DNA from: a virus
DNA length: 20,173 nt
Strand: one strand, 5' to 3'
Virus record (IMG/VR): IMGVR_UViG_3300034092_000391
Location: 1 to 20,173 of that record
Position numbers and translations under genes: made by a program. Within the stretch, counting starts at the first letter, position 1. Every line of letters begins with the position of its first letter. This document shows, in pieces, positions 5,631 to 12,949 of the stretch. The notes beneath the pieces are model-generated. The model had not been told where the DNA came from and did not search any database. It saw only the letters and a list, made by a program, of their open reading frames with translations.

Positions 5631-7114
5631 TATTTTATGACTCCCAAAAGTTTAGCCTTGCGGATCTTGTCAATCATTGCTTTCTGTTCTGCCGAGCTCA
5701 TTGATGCTTTTAACTTGGCTACTTCTTCCCTAGTCATTTCTTGAAACAGCCTGCTGTCTGCTACATCATTGAAATCAGCCAGCTTCTGAATGTAAGCATT
5801 AGGATCGTTTCTGTATTGGCCAAGGTATTGGGCTTTTGCTGACTTCATGTTTTCCATGCCGATCAACTGACCTACAACATCTTTGATAGCCTTTTCGTTC
5901 ATCTTCTTGTTGGGGTTTGCTGCTTCTGCCAGCATCCTTGCTGCATCAGTGTTGCCACCGGCAAGAGACAACAGGTTAGAGTTTTTCATCAACTCATCAG
6001 TGGCTGTCTTTTCTGCCTCAAAAGCTGGAATGCCAATTGCGTTGGCAATTCCTGCAATCAACTCTTTGCGTTGCCCACCAACACCCGTAAACGCTTCAGG
6101 AGCCAGTTGCCTAATTTTCTGCAACGTCATAATGCGTTGTTGAGCAGTAGATGCGTCCTTTGAGGTGGTTGACCAATCTTCATTTGCTGTTGTTGCATTG
6201 GAAATTAATGTTTGAGCAACGCCAGGAGCCTGACCTGTAACCGCTGGTCTAACGGCTGGTTGGGTTATAGGTGCGGCTTGTCTTGGTGTTGGTGACAGCA
6301 TTGGCACAGAGCCAGGCACAGTACCCGCTTGTGGGCCTTTAACGTATGGCGTTCCAGGTGCCAAGCCAGTTCCGTCACCTTCAACAGCAATCAGCGGTTG
6401 GGTCGGTGGCAATTGAGTTGTGACCGCAGTGCCTGGCAATGCAGCACCTGGTCGTGTAGCGCCAAACTCACCAGTAGCAACAACTGCTGTGCCAGCACCG
6501 CTACTAACAGGTGCGCCAGTGGGTTGCATGGCAGAAAGACGACTTCCAGCATCCAACGTTGCCAACAGCTTATCTTTCAAGAACTGCCGCATACCAGCTG
6601 GAGACTGTGCAAGGTAAGGTTGAATCAAGGCAGTTGCTTGGTCTTCTGGTATGCCCATCTCTTTAGCTTGGGTCATGCCATAGTTTTTTATCAAACCATA
6701 CAAGGCTTCTTGGTTAACTGCACTTGGATTTTGTTCAGCAGCAATGATCAACGGATTGTTAATAATCCCCGTCAACCTGTTAGCAACAGCACTTACCTTT
6801 TTATTGGCAAAATCTAAACTAGTTGATGCTTGACCAGTCTCGGCAGTACCTGCGGCAGCGGTAGCGCTACGCAACAATTCTGGATTTACTTTGGCTGCTT
6901 GGTTAACAATTTGTTGCTGGGCTTGCTGGAGCAACGGGTTCATCTGCCGTGCTTGTTCAACCGTTTGCTGTGCAGCTTGCAAGTTCAGAGGATTGATCTG
7001 CTGGGCTTGCTGGTACGCCTGGGCGCTGCTGGCCATGTTCATCATGTCAGACAACGACATTCCAGCCACGGGTTTAACCGTGTTGCCGATCGGTGTTATG
7101 TTGAAATCAGCCAT
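5630..7114 (-). CDS. Putative DNA-ejection/internal virion protein, position of P22 gp20 (494 aa)
   Basis: The length is close to P22 gp20 (471 aa) and the gene sits between the gp7-like and gp16-like genes. The N-terminus (residues 30-90) is very Gln/Ala-rich and contains three 18-residue units that begin INPL, MNPL and VNPE, a period of exactly five alpha-helical turns. Residues about 205-300 are Pro/Gly/Thr-rich and probably disordered. The C-terminal 190 residues are helical and charged, containing QRIMTLQKIRQLAPEAFTGV and ending in a Lys-rich stretch. No enzyme motif is seen. The gene begins three bases after the upstream stop. Its role as an ejected internal protein is inferred from position and architecture rather than from sequence identity. 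Confidence 0.65.
   Translation of the reverse strand: MADFNITPIGNTVKPVAGMSLSDMMNMASSAQAYQQAQQINPLNLQAAQQTVEQARQMNPLLQQAQQQIVNQAAKVNPELLRSATAAAGTAETGQASTSLDFANKKVSAVANRLTGIINNPLIIAAEQNPSAVNQEALYGLIKNYGMTQAKEMGIPEDQATALIQPYLAQSPAGMRQFLKDKLLATLDAGSRLSAMQPTGAPVSSGAGTAVVATGEFGATRPGAALPGTAVTTQLPPTQPLIAVEGDGTGLAPGTPYVKGPQAGTVPGSVPMLSPTPRQAAPITQPAVRPAVTGQAPGVAQTLISNATTANEDWSTTSKDASTAQQRIMTLQKIRQLAPEAFTGVGGQRKELIAGIANAIGIPAFEAEKTATDELMKNSNLLSLAGGNTDAARMLAEAANPNKKMNEKAIKDVVGQLIGMENMKSAKAQYLGQYRNDPNAYIQKLADFNDVADSRLFQEMTREEVAKLKASMSSAEQKAMIDKIRKAKLLGVIK
6836..6997 (-). repeat. Three 18-residue (54-bp) helical repeats in the gp20-like protein
   Basis: Residues 40-57, 58-75 and 76-93 each start with hydrophobic-Asn-Pro-(Leu/Glu) and continue with Gln/Ala-rich helix. 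The repeat is clear at the protein level (INPLNLQAAQ, MNPLLQQAQQ, VNPELLRSAT), while the DNA copies have diverged, so this is an old, selected repeat rather than a fresh tandem duplication. Confidence 0.7.
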
Positions 7115-7117
7115 TTT

Positions 7118-7885
7118 TTATCCAACTAGATATTGATTAAAACTTGAACTTAATGGCGGTGCAGATGTTGGAACATTCATGGCATTAGCATTGGCAACTT
7201 GTGACGGTAAATAGCTAACACCTTGTGGCCTAAGCAAACTTGCCAAGGTTCCAGCGTTGCCGAGTCCTTGCAGGCCACCAGCCATAACGTTTGCCGCACC
7301 TATGTTGCCAGCACCCAGCGCTGATGCACCACCAATCCCAAGTTGCCCAATGTTAGAAGCAATGTTTCCGGATTGTTCTTGGCTTTTCTGACCTATACCC
7401 GCAATATTTGCCAAGGTGTTGTAGATGCCTGTTCTCTGCGAAATGTATTGGGGCAAACCAACATTGGTAGCGTAATCAGTTGCAAACTTTGTTCTTGCCA
7501 AATCCACGTTAGATCCACCACCACCAACGTTCATTGCTTGACCAGCCGCCCCCGTGCCTTGGTTCAACCCAAACTCAAAGCCTGGCATTGAACGTAGATC
7601 CTGCGCTGTTACCTCTTTTGTGAAGTAAGGCAGCATCTCTTGGATTTTGCTTAAGCCTAATTGACCAGATTGACGGTATGGGGCTAGATCTGCGTATTGT
7701 TTTTCTTGCAATGCAGCCGCTCGAGCAGCCGCATCAGATTGCATCTGTGCGCCTTCTCTTGCAGCGTCAGCTTGTTGTCCAGCACCCGCATATCCCAGTA
7801 ATGCACTGCCACCAATGGCTATTGGCAAAGCATTTGCTCCGATAAAAGTTCCTACGCTTCCCAAAGCTGCTGCAATCCAAGTCAT
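7118..7885 (-). CDS. Putative DNA-transfer/ejection protein, P22 gp7-like (255 aa)
   Basis: The protein opens with a hydrophobic Gly/Ala-rich segment (residues 2-35, ending IAIGGSALLGYAGAG). A helical region follows with QQADAAREGAQMQSDAAARA and YRQSGQLGLSKIQEMLPYF, then the segment SMPGFEFGLNQGTGA. The C-terminal half is rich in Gly, Ala and Asn. The ordered features (hydrophobic N-terminus, QADAAR helix, PYR.SG, PG(F/Y).F.L.QG) match many phage proteins annotated as DNA injection or internal virion proteins, and the length is near P22 gp7 (229 aa). P22 gp7 is cleaved near its N-terminus; whether this one is cannot be told. The gene overlaps the upstream cupin gene as ATGA. Confidence 0.75.
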   Translation of the reverse strand: MTWIAAALGSVGTFIGANALPIAIGGSALLGYAGAGQQADAAREGAQMQSDAAARAAALQEKQYADLAPYRQSGQLGLSKIQEMLPYFTKEVTAQDLRSMPGFEFGLNQGTGAAGQAMNVGGGGSNVDLARTKFATDYATNVGLPQYISQRTGIYNTLANIAGIGQKSQEQSGNIASNIGQLGIGGASALGAGNIGAANVMAGGLQGLGNAGTLASLLRPQGVSYLPSQVANANAMNVPTSAPPLSSSFNQYLVG

Positions 7886-8310
7886 GTCAACTCCTTCATT
7901 TTTAACTTATTTGATGAATCAAACAACGCTGCTGTGTCTGGCTCAATCAACTCAGTTTCTATCTCATCAAGATTGGTCTTGTCAGTGCGGTGTATCGTAA
8001 TGCCGATTGCGTCCGTTACTGCCAAAGTTACCCGTTTGGTGCCAGGCTTGCTTTCCAACACATCACCAGCGTACAAGTGCTTCATGCCGCCTTCTGTCCA
8101 AGCAATTATTTCACCTTTGGCGCAAAGAAAGAAATGCGGCTCTTTATGCACCTTGCCAACAATCAGCGTTCCCGCGGGTCGAAATACTTTTCGCAAATAC
8201 ATTCCTGGACTAAATGAATGCTCTGTTACCAACTCAGCCTGCGGCATTGCCGCCATCTGGCTTTGCAGACGTTCAATCTGTTCTTTGGTGACTTGAGTGA
8301 CTAGGCTCAT
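7882..8310 (-). CDS. Cupin-fold phage protein (142 aa)
   Basis: After a helical N-terminus (QIERLQSQMAAMPQAEL), residues about 30-110 form a beta-rich cupin-like barrel. Visible features are PAGTLIVGKVHKEPHFFLCAKGEI (split here only in description), then GMKHLYAGDVLESKPGTKR and a closing strand IGITIHRTD. His55 and His59 of the VHKEPHF stretch fall where cupins place their first metal ligands, and the late HRT could offer another. Proteins with VGK.HK…G…SKPGTKR and HRTD/HATD endings are common in phages and prophages, generally without known activity. It lies between a fibre gene and the gp7-like gene, where P22 has gp14. A structural rather than enzymatic role is possible. Confidence 0.75.
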   Translation of the reverse strand: MSLVTQVTKEQIERLQSQMAAMPQAELVTEHSFSPGMYLRKVFRPAGTLIVGKVHKEPHFFLCAKGEIIAWTEGGMKHLYAGDVLESKPGTKRVTLAVTDAIGITIHRTDKTNLDEIETELIEPDTAALFDSSNKLKMKELT

Positions 8311-8319
8311 CCCACCGCC

Positions 8320-9024
8320 CTAAGTTGCAGGGGTCTGCGCTGTGAGCAAACCGTTGGTAAAAGTCATACTACCGTCTGCGCCAAGTGCGGTCAGTTTAGC
8401 GGTCACGATTGTGGCGCTAACCCCAGCAGTGGAAGTGCCTGTGCCGCCATTGGCTACAGGTAGCACACCGCTAACATGGGTTGTCAGCCCGATCTTGCCC
8501 CATGCTGGCGCAGTGTTCACGCCGCCTGAAATAAGAGCGTTTCCCGTAGCAACATCAGACAGTTTTGCAAAAGTTGTTGTTGTGGCAGCGTACAGCAGAT
8601 CGCCCACAGCGTAGGACGCAAACCCAGTGCCACCATTAACTGCAATCAACGTTCCCGCTAGCGTTACAGCGCCCGTAGTAGCTGCGGCAGGAGTTAGGCC
8701 AGTAGTGCCCCCAGAAACGCTTAGAACGCCCGTGTTAGCTACCGTAGCAGTACCTAAGCCATTGGTAACCGAAATGCCTGCGCCGGCGCCCAGCGTGTTT
8801 AACGTGTAGCCAGTGCCGTTGCCAATCAACAGTTGCCCGTTGGTCGGGATAGTGGTTAGCCCAGTGCCGCCGCTGGTAACTGGTAATGCCGAGCCTAAAT
8901 TAACGGTGATAAAAGACGGGTTCATCAGCCATTGCATCCACGGGATGCTGGGCCTGCCCGTAATCTGGTCAAGAAACTCAGCGTAGGGAATGTTGATATT
9001 GGAATTGGGGATTGCGGTTGCCAT
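8320..9024 (-). CDS. Tail fibre-like protein with GGTG repeats, directly after gp10 (234 aa)
   Basis: The N-terminus contains RPSIPWMQWLMNPSF, a motif I associate with the attachment end of small phage fibre proteins. The rest is low-complexity Gly/Thr/Ala/Val sequence with fibre-type repeats: LPVTSGGTG (48-55), IAVNGGTG (127-134) followed by YAVGDLLYA, and LPVANGGTG (188-196). The GGTG…GDLLYA pattern is typical of trimeric tail-fibre shafts. The ATG shares one base with the stop of the gp10-like gene (TGATG), tying expression to the tail-factor gene. In P22 this slot holds the tail needle gp26, of nearly the same length (233 aa), but no coiled-coil needle pattern is seen here. Confidence 0.75.
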   Translation of the reverse strand: MATAIPNSNINIPYAEFLDQITGRPSIPWMQWLMNPSFITVNLGSALPVTSGGTGLTTIPTNGQLLIGNGTGYTLNTLGAGAGISVTNGLGTATVANTGVLSVSGGTTGLTPAAATTGAVTLAGTLIAVNGGTGFASYAVGDLLYAATTTTFAKLSDVATGNALISGGVNTAPAWGKIGLTTHVSGVLPVANGGTGTSTAGVSATIVTAKLTALGADGSMTFTNGLLTAQTPAT

Positions 9025-10712
9025 CAGTTATCCCCAACAGATGCTTTCAAATTCGCACTGATGATGACCGCTTTGACAGGTGCTGAAATGCTCACCTCAA
9101 AAATTCGATCACGCCCAAATCCTAGCCGCCGCCAGATAGCCCGGTTGCTGTACTGTCCCATTTTGCCGATAGAAGTCCAATGCTCACTAGACCAGGTGCT
9201 GCCACCATCGCTTGACCACCTCAACATGGCTTGTGGATCGTACCCAGGCGTTGCCGGGTATTGTTCAGTGACAATTTCAGCACCAGCCGTATCAGGCCCG
9301 GTATAAGCAAACGTCACCAAAGATTCAAAACCATCGCCAGCCTCAGTAGTGATTTCATCGCCGCTTTCTGTTGCCAAGTATTCCCAGTTAAATTCAGCAA
9401 TTAGTTGGTAGCCTGGCCCGGCTGGTGGGACGTTCAACAACTCAGTAATGATTCCATCAGCAGTCTGCTCTGGTGTAACGCCTAGCCCAACGCCAGGTTG
9501 GAATTGGATTTGCAGTTCATCAAAATATTGCCGTTGGAAATCAGCGACCAGATGCGGAGCTCGCCGCAGTCTGCGAATCGTTGCGCCATCTTCTGTGTAA
9601 ACATCGTTTTGAATGCTGTACAACTTGCCGTTTTCGTAGTCTCCAACAATGTAGGTATTAGCAAAGAACGCACCACAATTTGAACGATGCCGACCATAAA
9701 CGCCACTGGCAAATGCCAGCCACTTGTGCCAGCTTTTGGTTGATAGGTCATAGACCCATGTCAGGTTAACCGATGGAAATGTAACCACGTACATTTCATG
9801 GCCTTCAATCTGGTACGTGTAGGCAATAGCATCAGCAGTGTATTGGTCAATCAATGATTGCTCAACTGCGTGGGTTGAAATGCGAACCCAGGTGTAGCCT
9901 TGCATCATCTCAATCGTGCCATTGCCTCGAGTGTCTTTTGCTACACAGACAAAGCTATCGCCAAACCGTGCCAGAGAAAACCGTGCGTTGATGCCACTTT
10001 GTGAACTTGTTCCCGGAACCCGTTGAAAAGGAAAAGTTGTGATGCCAGCAATGACATTGCCAACGTCAGTCCATACCTCAGTCGTTGTCTCGCCCAACAG
10101 ATAAACTTGCCTGCGGTCAACGATAAGACTTACCAAAAGGTCACTAGACCCATCAGCCGTGCCGTAGAGCGCCAAAGATGATGAGGCAGTACCAAGGTTG
10201 CTACAGGCCCAGTTTTGCGTTCCTGGCTCGTTGTACAGAAAATAGTTATCAACTTGATCTGTAACGTTTGCGCCTTGCCACGGGCCATCAGCGCTAGACA
10301 GGGTTGCAAAGGTGTTTGTGGCTGCAATCCAGGTGTAGCGATTACCACCATCAACAATGTAAGCTGTTAGCCCGTTGTTGGTAGTGATGTTGTCGCTAAT
10401 GGATACTTGCCCTGATACGCTTGCTAAGGTGCCAATCAATGTTGCCACCATGCTGGTATTGACAGAGTACACATTTGCGCCAGATACCGCAATCAGGATC
10501 TGTTCGCCGGACATTGTGTGCAGGCCACGCACTTCTGCCACTGCCAACTGCGTTTTCAACACCAATCCTGGCGTTGGGTATAGCGCTACAACACCACGTT
10601 CACCAGGCTGCTTTTGAGGATCAATCTCAGCAAAGAAATTAATGCACTCTTGAGCGTCTTGATAAATGGATGGAGCTTCGTAAGAAGTCCCAACAAAACC
10701 AAAATCAGGCAT
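9024..10712 (-). CDS. P22 gp10-like tail accessory / packaged-DNA stabilisation protein (562 aa)
   Basis: Expected to form part of the tail hub that closes the portal channel and holds packaged DNA in the head. The N-terminal region (SYEAPSIYQDAQECINFFAEID, given in part) and the downstream YPTPGLVLKT, RGLHTM and VDGGNRYTW segments match the phage stabilisation protein family of P22 gp10. A beta-propeller-like series follows, including LIVDRRQVYLLGETTTEVW, FARFGDSFVCVAKD-like and TWVYDLSTKSWHKW elements. It is about 90 residues longer than P22 gp10 (472 aa), with the excess near the C-terminus (residues about 430-560), which contains LRWSSDGGSTWSSEHW and RIFEVSISAPVKAVI. It begins one base after the upstream stop. 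Confidence 0.9.
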   Translation of the reverse strand: MPDFGFVGTSYEAPSIYQDAQECINFFAEIDPQKQPGERGVVALYPTPGLVLKTQLAVAEVRGLHTMSGEQILIAVSGANVYSVNTSMVATLIGTLASVSGQVSISDNITTNNGLTAYIVDGGNRYTWIAATNTFATLSSADGPWQGANVTDQVDNYFLYNEPGTQNWACSNLGTASSSLALYGTADGSSDLLVSLIVDRRQVYLLGETTTEVWTDVGNVIAGITTFPFQRVPGTSSQSGINARFSLARFGDSFVCVAKDTRGNGTIEMMQGYTWVRISTHAVEQSLIDQYTADAIAYTYQIEGHEMYVVTFPSVNLTWVYDLSTKSWHKWLAFASGVYGRHRSNCGAFFANTYIVGDYENGKLYSIQNDVYTEDGATIRRLRRAPHLVADFQRQYFDELQIQFQPGVGLGVTPEQTADGIITELLNVPPAGPGYQLIAEFNWEYLATESGDEITTEAGDGFESLVTFAYTGPDTAGAEIVTEQYPATPGYDPQAMLRWSSDGGSTWSSEHWTSIGKMGQYSNRAIWRRLGFGRDRIFEVSISAPVKAVIISANLKASVGDN

Positions 10713-10713
10713 A

Positions 10714-11322
10714 TCAAGCAGTTACAGCTTTGATGACAGCAAAGGCAATAACAATCGCTTCAGACAATGAGCCCAAGGAAATATTACGCACGTTGATGCT
10801 TGCCGACCCTGCTGCTGACTGGGCGTTAAGCAAGTAAGAACCCGCCGTACCAGCGCTGATGTGGTTCATTACCAAAATATCGCCAGCTTCAATTACAGTG
10901 TTGGTCAGCGTAAAACTAACAGTCGTAGATGCAGGCAACGCAGCGCCGTCTAGTGTAATTTGACCAGTGGATTTGCTTAAAGTAACCGCTGTTGTTTTGT
11001 CAGTGAGCTGCGTTACAACACCACCAGAACCAGTTGCATATCCCTGCTTTCCAGTCCCTGTGATAACTTGATTGCCAGTGGTCGATAGGCTAGTGCCGGT
11101 GGCTGCGCCGATTACTGGTGTAACCATAACCATACTGGTGCTGGTACAGGCTGAAATAACGCCACTGGCAACTGTTCCCAACGCAGGCGTTACCATTGTG
11201 GGGCTGGTAAACAGAAGTGTCTTGCTGATGCTCTTGGTTGTGCCTGCTTGAACCAAGGGAACAATGTCAGCAGCGTTAATAACGGTAGCAACGGGCAAAG
11301 CAGAAATAGCAACGGTAGTCAT
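10714..11322 (-). CDS. Tail/capsid fibre-like protein (202 aa)
   Basis: The start was placed at the ATG at 11322 because AAGGA lies six bases upstream; a TTG two codons earlier is less likely. Residues 1-35 (ISALPVATVINAADIVPLVQ) match the N-terminal segment of many phage fibre proteins. Residues about 38-90 hold Thr/Val/Gly-rich beta repeats (SPTMVTPALGTVASG and similar). The C-terminal 110 residues, from GYATGSGGVVTQLTDKTTAV through ASINVRNISLGSLSE to VIKA, are a module I have met in numerous phage and prophage proteins with different N-termini, so it is probably an exchangeable trimeric or receptor-contacting tip. It lies between gp4-like and gp10-like genes, where P22 has no fibre. Confidence 0.75.
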   Translation of the reverse strand: MTTVAISALPVATVINAADIVPLVQAGTTKSISKTLLFTSPTMVTPALGTVASGVISACTSTSMVMVTPVIGAATGTSLSTTGNQVITGTGKQGYATGSGGVVTQLTDKTTAVTLSKSTGQITLDGAALPASTTVSFTLTNTVIEAGDILVMNHISAGTAGSYLLNAQSAAGSASINVRNISLGSLSEAIVIAFAVIKAVTA

Positions 11323-11335
11323 GTTCAATCCTTAT

Positions 11336-12304
11336 TTAACGGAATCCACCGTCCATGATAAACCCGGCATCTTTGGCTTTGCCAACCATCAGGGCATCAG
11401 GATAGCGCGAAACTTGTGGTGGTCGCATATTGGTGCGCTTGATCGTAGCCTTGGCCTGAGCAGCAAATGCGTTGATCATTCCAATAGTGGTTGCATTGGT
11501 CTTGCCGTACATAGGCATCAATCGTTCTGCTAGGCACCAACGCAACGCATTGTTGTATCCCTGCGGCAGCTGGATACTGTCAGTGTAGCCATTGAACTGC
11601 CGAAAGATTGTCTGGGTAAACAGATGCAATTCGCCCTGGCTTGGGTTTGGGTAGACAAACAATGTTCCTAGCAACTCACTTGGCTGGTAGTAGATCGCCT
11701 TGGCCCACGGCCCACTTAGCTGCTTAATGCCAATGCTCTGGTATTCCTCTGCGCTAAGAATGGCCACAGGGTAATCAAGGTAACCTCCCGCAACAGAACT
11801 GCCGCCTTGCATCGTTGCAATCCGCACAAAGCCACTCTCAATCGTCAATGGCCGTTCGTAGTACGCTGATATCGTGGTGCTGGACGCTGTTTGGTTGGTG
11901 CTGACAGTGTAGGTGCCTACCTCGTTAACGTTGCCTCCTGCGCCCGTTGTGAAGCCTACGATGGTGGTTCCTGCGGTGATGCCAGTGCCAGACAGTGTTT
12001 GACCAATCGCTATAGCGCCACTGGTGATAGCGGTAACCGTCAGGGTCGTGCCAGCAATAGATCCGGTAAACGATGCGCCGACCTGACCACCTGGCCCAAT
12101 CGTGTACTGCACCTGATTCGGAGTTGTTGAAAAAATAATCTCTGTCTTGTAAAAGACCATCATGTTTTCGTTTGACCACTGCGCGCACATATCATTCAAC
12201 ATATCAAACGCATCTGCCGAATCTGCCGCCGCTGGGGTTTCCCCCGCAGCTAAAGCGCCAATGTCCTTCAGCGCTCGATTGATGATGTCCTGTGGGGTTG
12301 TCAC
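11336..12304 (-). CDS. P22 gp4-like tail accessory factor with an inserted beta module (322 aa)
   Basis: Expected to bind beneath the portal and extend the channel after DNA packaging. The N-terminus (TPQDIINRALKDIGALAAGE, then AFDMLNDMCAQWSNE) is the characteristic helical start of this family. The later parts ERPLTIESGFVR, YPVAILSAEEYQSIGIKQLSGPW and FVYPNPSQGELHLF are also typical, as is the C-terminal helix NAFAAQAKATIKRTN. P22 gp4 is 166 aa; environmental relatives without extra domains are roughly 220-250. The extra length comes from a beta-rich insert between the GPGG turn and ERPL. The start is GTG, overlapping the previous stop as GTGA and preceded by AAGGG. Confidence 0.9.
   Translation of the reverse strand: MTTPQDIINRALKDIGALAAGETPAAADSADAFDMLNDMCAQWSNENMMVFYKTEIIFSTTPNQVQYTIGPGGQVGASFTGSIAGTTLTVTAITSGAIAIGQTLSGTGITAGTTIVGFTTGAGGNVNEVGTYTVSTNQTASSTTISAYYERPLTIESGFVRIATMQGGSSVAGGYLDYPVAILSAEEYQSIGIKQLSGPWAKAIYYQPSELLGTLFVYPNPSQGELHLFTQTIFRQFNGYTDSIQLPQGYNNALRWCLAERLMPMYGKTNATTIGMINAFAAQAKATIKRTNMRPPQVSRYPDALMVGKAKDAGFIMDGGFR
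11858..12082 (-). other. Inserted Gly/Thr-rich beta module inside the gp4-like gene
   Basis: Codons for residues about 75-149 encode FTGSIAGTTLTVTAITSGAI, then IGQTLSGTGITAGTTIVGF and GTYTVSTNQTASSTTISA. This pattern (FTGSI.GTTLTVTAV.SG.I..GQ…SGTG…GT.I…GTYTV…Q…SSTTI.A) recurs in many unrelated bacterial and phage surface proteins, from memory of such sequences. Here it interrupts the usual continuity between the YTIGPGG turn and the RPL.IES.FVR strand of gp4-like proteins. The boundaries are estimates to within about five residues. Confidence 0.7.
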
Positions 12305-12618
12305 AGCCCTTGACCTTGCGTAACGTAGATTACTGCCGTACCAGATGCAGTGATTCCAGTAAAGAATGTACCAGCAGGAAAACTCATTACTTCAACAGCG
12401 CCAGGAACCAAAGGTATACCTGTGGTCACCGATGCAGCCGTTACAGCAATTGCTGACGATGTACCAGTTCCCAAAAACACAGTAACAATCCCGCTATTAA
12501 CAAACCTGAAGTTGGTGTTAACCACATTTGACGGGTTGGGTTGTACTGCTGTTGGCGCATTGGTTGCACCAGTAAAGTTAACAGTCAAGCCAATTGGTTG
12601 AAATACTTCTTGAGTCAT
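12301..12618 (-). CDS. Small beta-rich virion-type hypothetical protein (105 aa)
   Basis: A 105-residue protein predicted to be almost all beta strand. It contains NTNFRFVNSGIVTVFLG and, near the end, VPGAVEVMSFPAGTFFTGIT followed by AVIYVTQGQGL. The combination FRFVN.G…VFLG…PG..EV.SFP…FTGI…..VYVT.G.GL is familiar from small uncharacterised proteins encoded next to gp4-like genes in environmental podoviruses. AAGGA stands five bases before the ATG, a strong ribosome-binding site. Its stop overlaps the GTG of the gp4-like gene, so the two are probably translated together. A minor head or tail protein is likely; the exact role is unknown. Confidence 0.65.
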   Translation of the reverse strand: MTQEVFQPIGLTVNFTGATNAPTAVQPNPSNVVNTNFRFVNSGIVTVFLGTGTSSAIAVTAASVTTGIPLVPGAVEVMSFPAGTFFTGITASGTAVIYVTQGQGL

Positions 12619-12630
12619 CTTTGTCCTTCA

Positions 12631-12647
12631 AAGTTGTTTAGCAACTT
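12631..12647. other. 17-nt perfect hairpin between small virion genes
   Basis: AAGTTG-TTTAG-CAACTT forms a six-pair stem with a five-base loop in the 37-base gap after the stop of the 81-aa gene and just before the ribosome-binding site of the 105-aa gene. There is no U-run after it on the minus strand, so it is not a standard terminator; it may be a processing or stabilising structure. Confidence 0.45.
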
Positions 12648-12655
12648 ATGCTTAA

Positions 12656-12901
12656 TTATGGCCTAGCAACAGCCTGGGTAACCTTGTAAGCACTGATAAC
12701 AGCAGCCGTATGCGTTGCCGCACAAATGGCCTTCACACGGCTATTTTCTCCGCTGTAGTCATCGCCGGGGGCAACAACGTGGCGATGGAATGATCCGCTG
12801 ATTTGCTTGCCATCTTCAAGAATAGCGGTCTTGGTGCGAACTTGAATGCAGCCGTTTTCCACAACTTCAACCAGATCAACAGAGACAACTTTTTCTAACA
12901 T
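12656..12901 (-). CDS. Small conserved-looking hypothetical protein downstream of the tailspike (81 aa)
   Basis: An 81-residue protein. The N-terminal half is strand-rich (MLEKVVSVDLVEVVENGCIQ, then VRTKTAILEDGKQI) and is followed by FHRHVVAPGDDYS and a C-terminal helix AVISAYKVTQAVARP. Similar short proteins (KVVSVD.IEV…G.IQVR…I.EDG…….HR…PG.D) occur near fibre genes in environmental phages. The ribosome-binding region, AGGAAATATCATG including the start codon, is identical over 13 bases to that of the major coat gene, so translation may be unusually strong for so small a gene. A small virion component or spike accessory protein is possible, but no function is known to me. Confidence 0.6.
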   Translation of the reverse strand: MLEKVVSVDLVEVVENGCIQVRTKTAILEDGKQISGSFHRHVVAPGDDYSGENSRVKAICAATHTAAVISAYKVTQAVARP

Positions 12902-12949
12902 GATATTTCCTTGTTTCCAGCCTGACTATCCAGCCAAACATTAAGGTTT

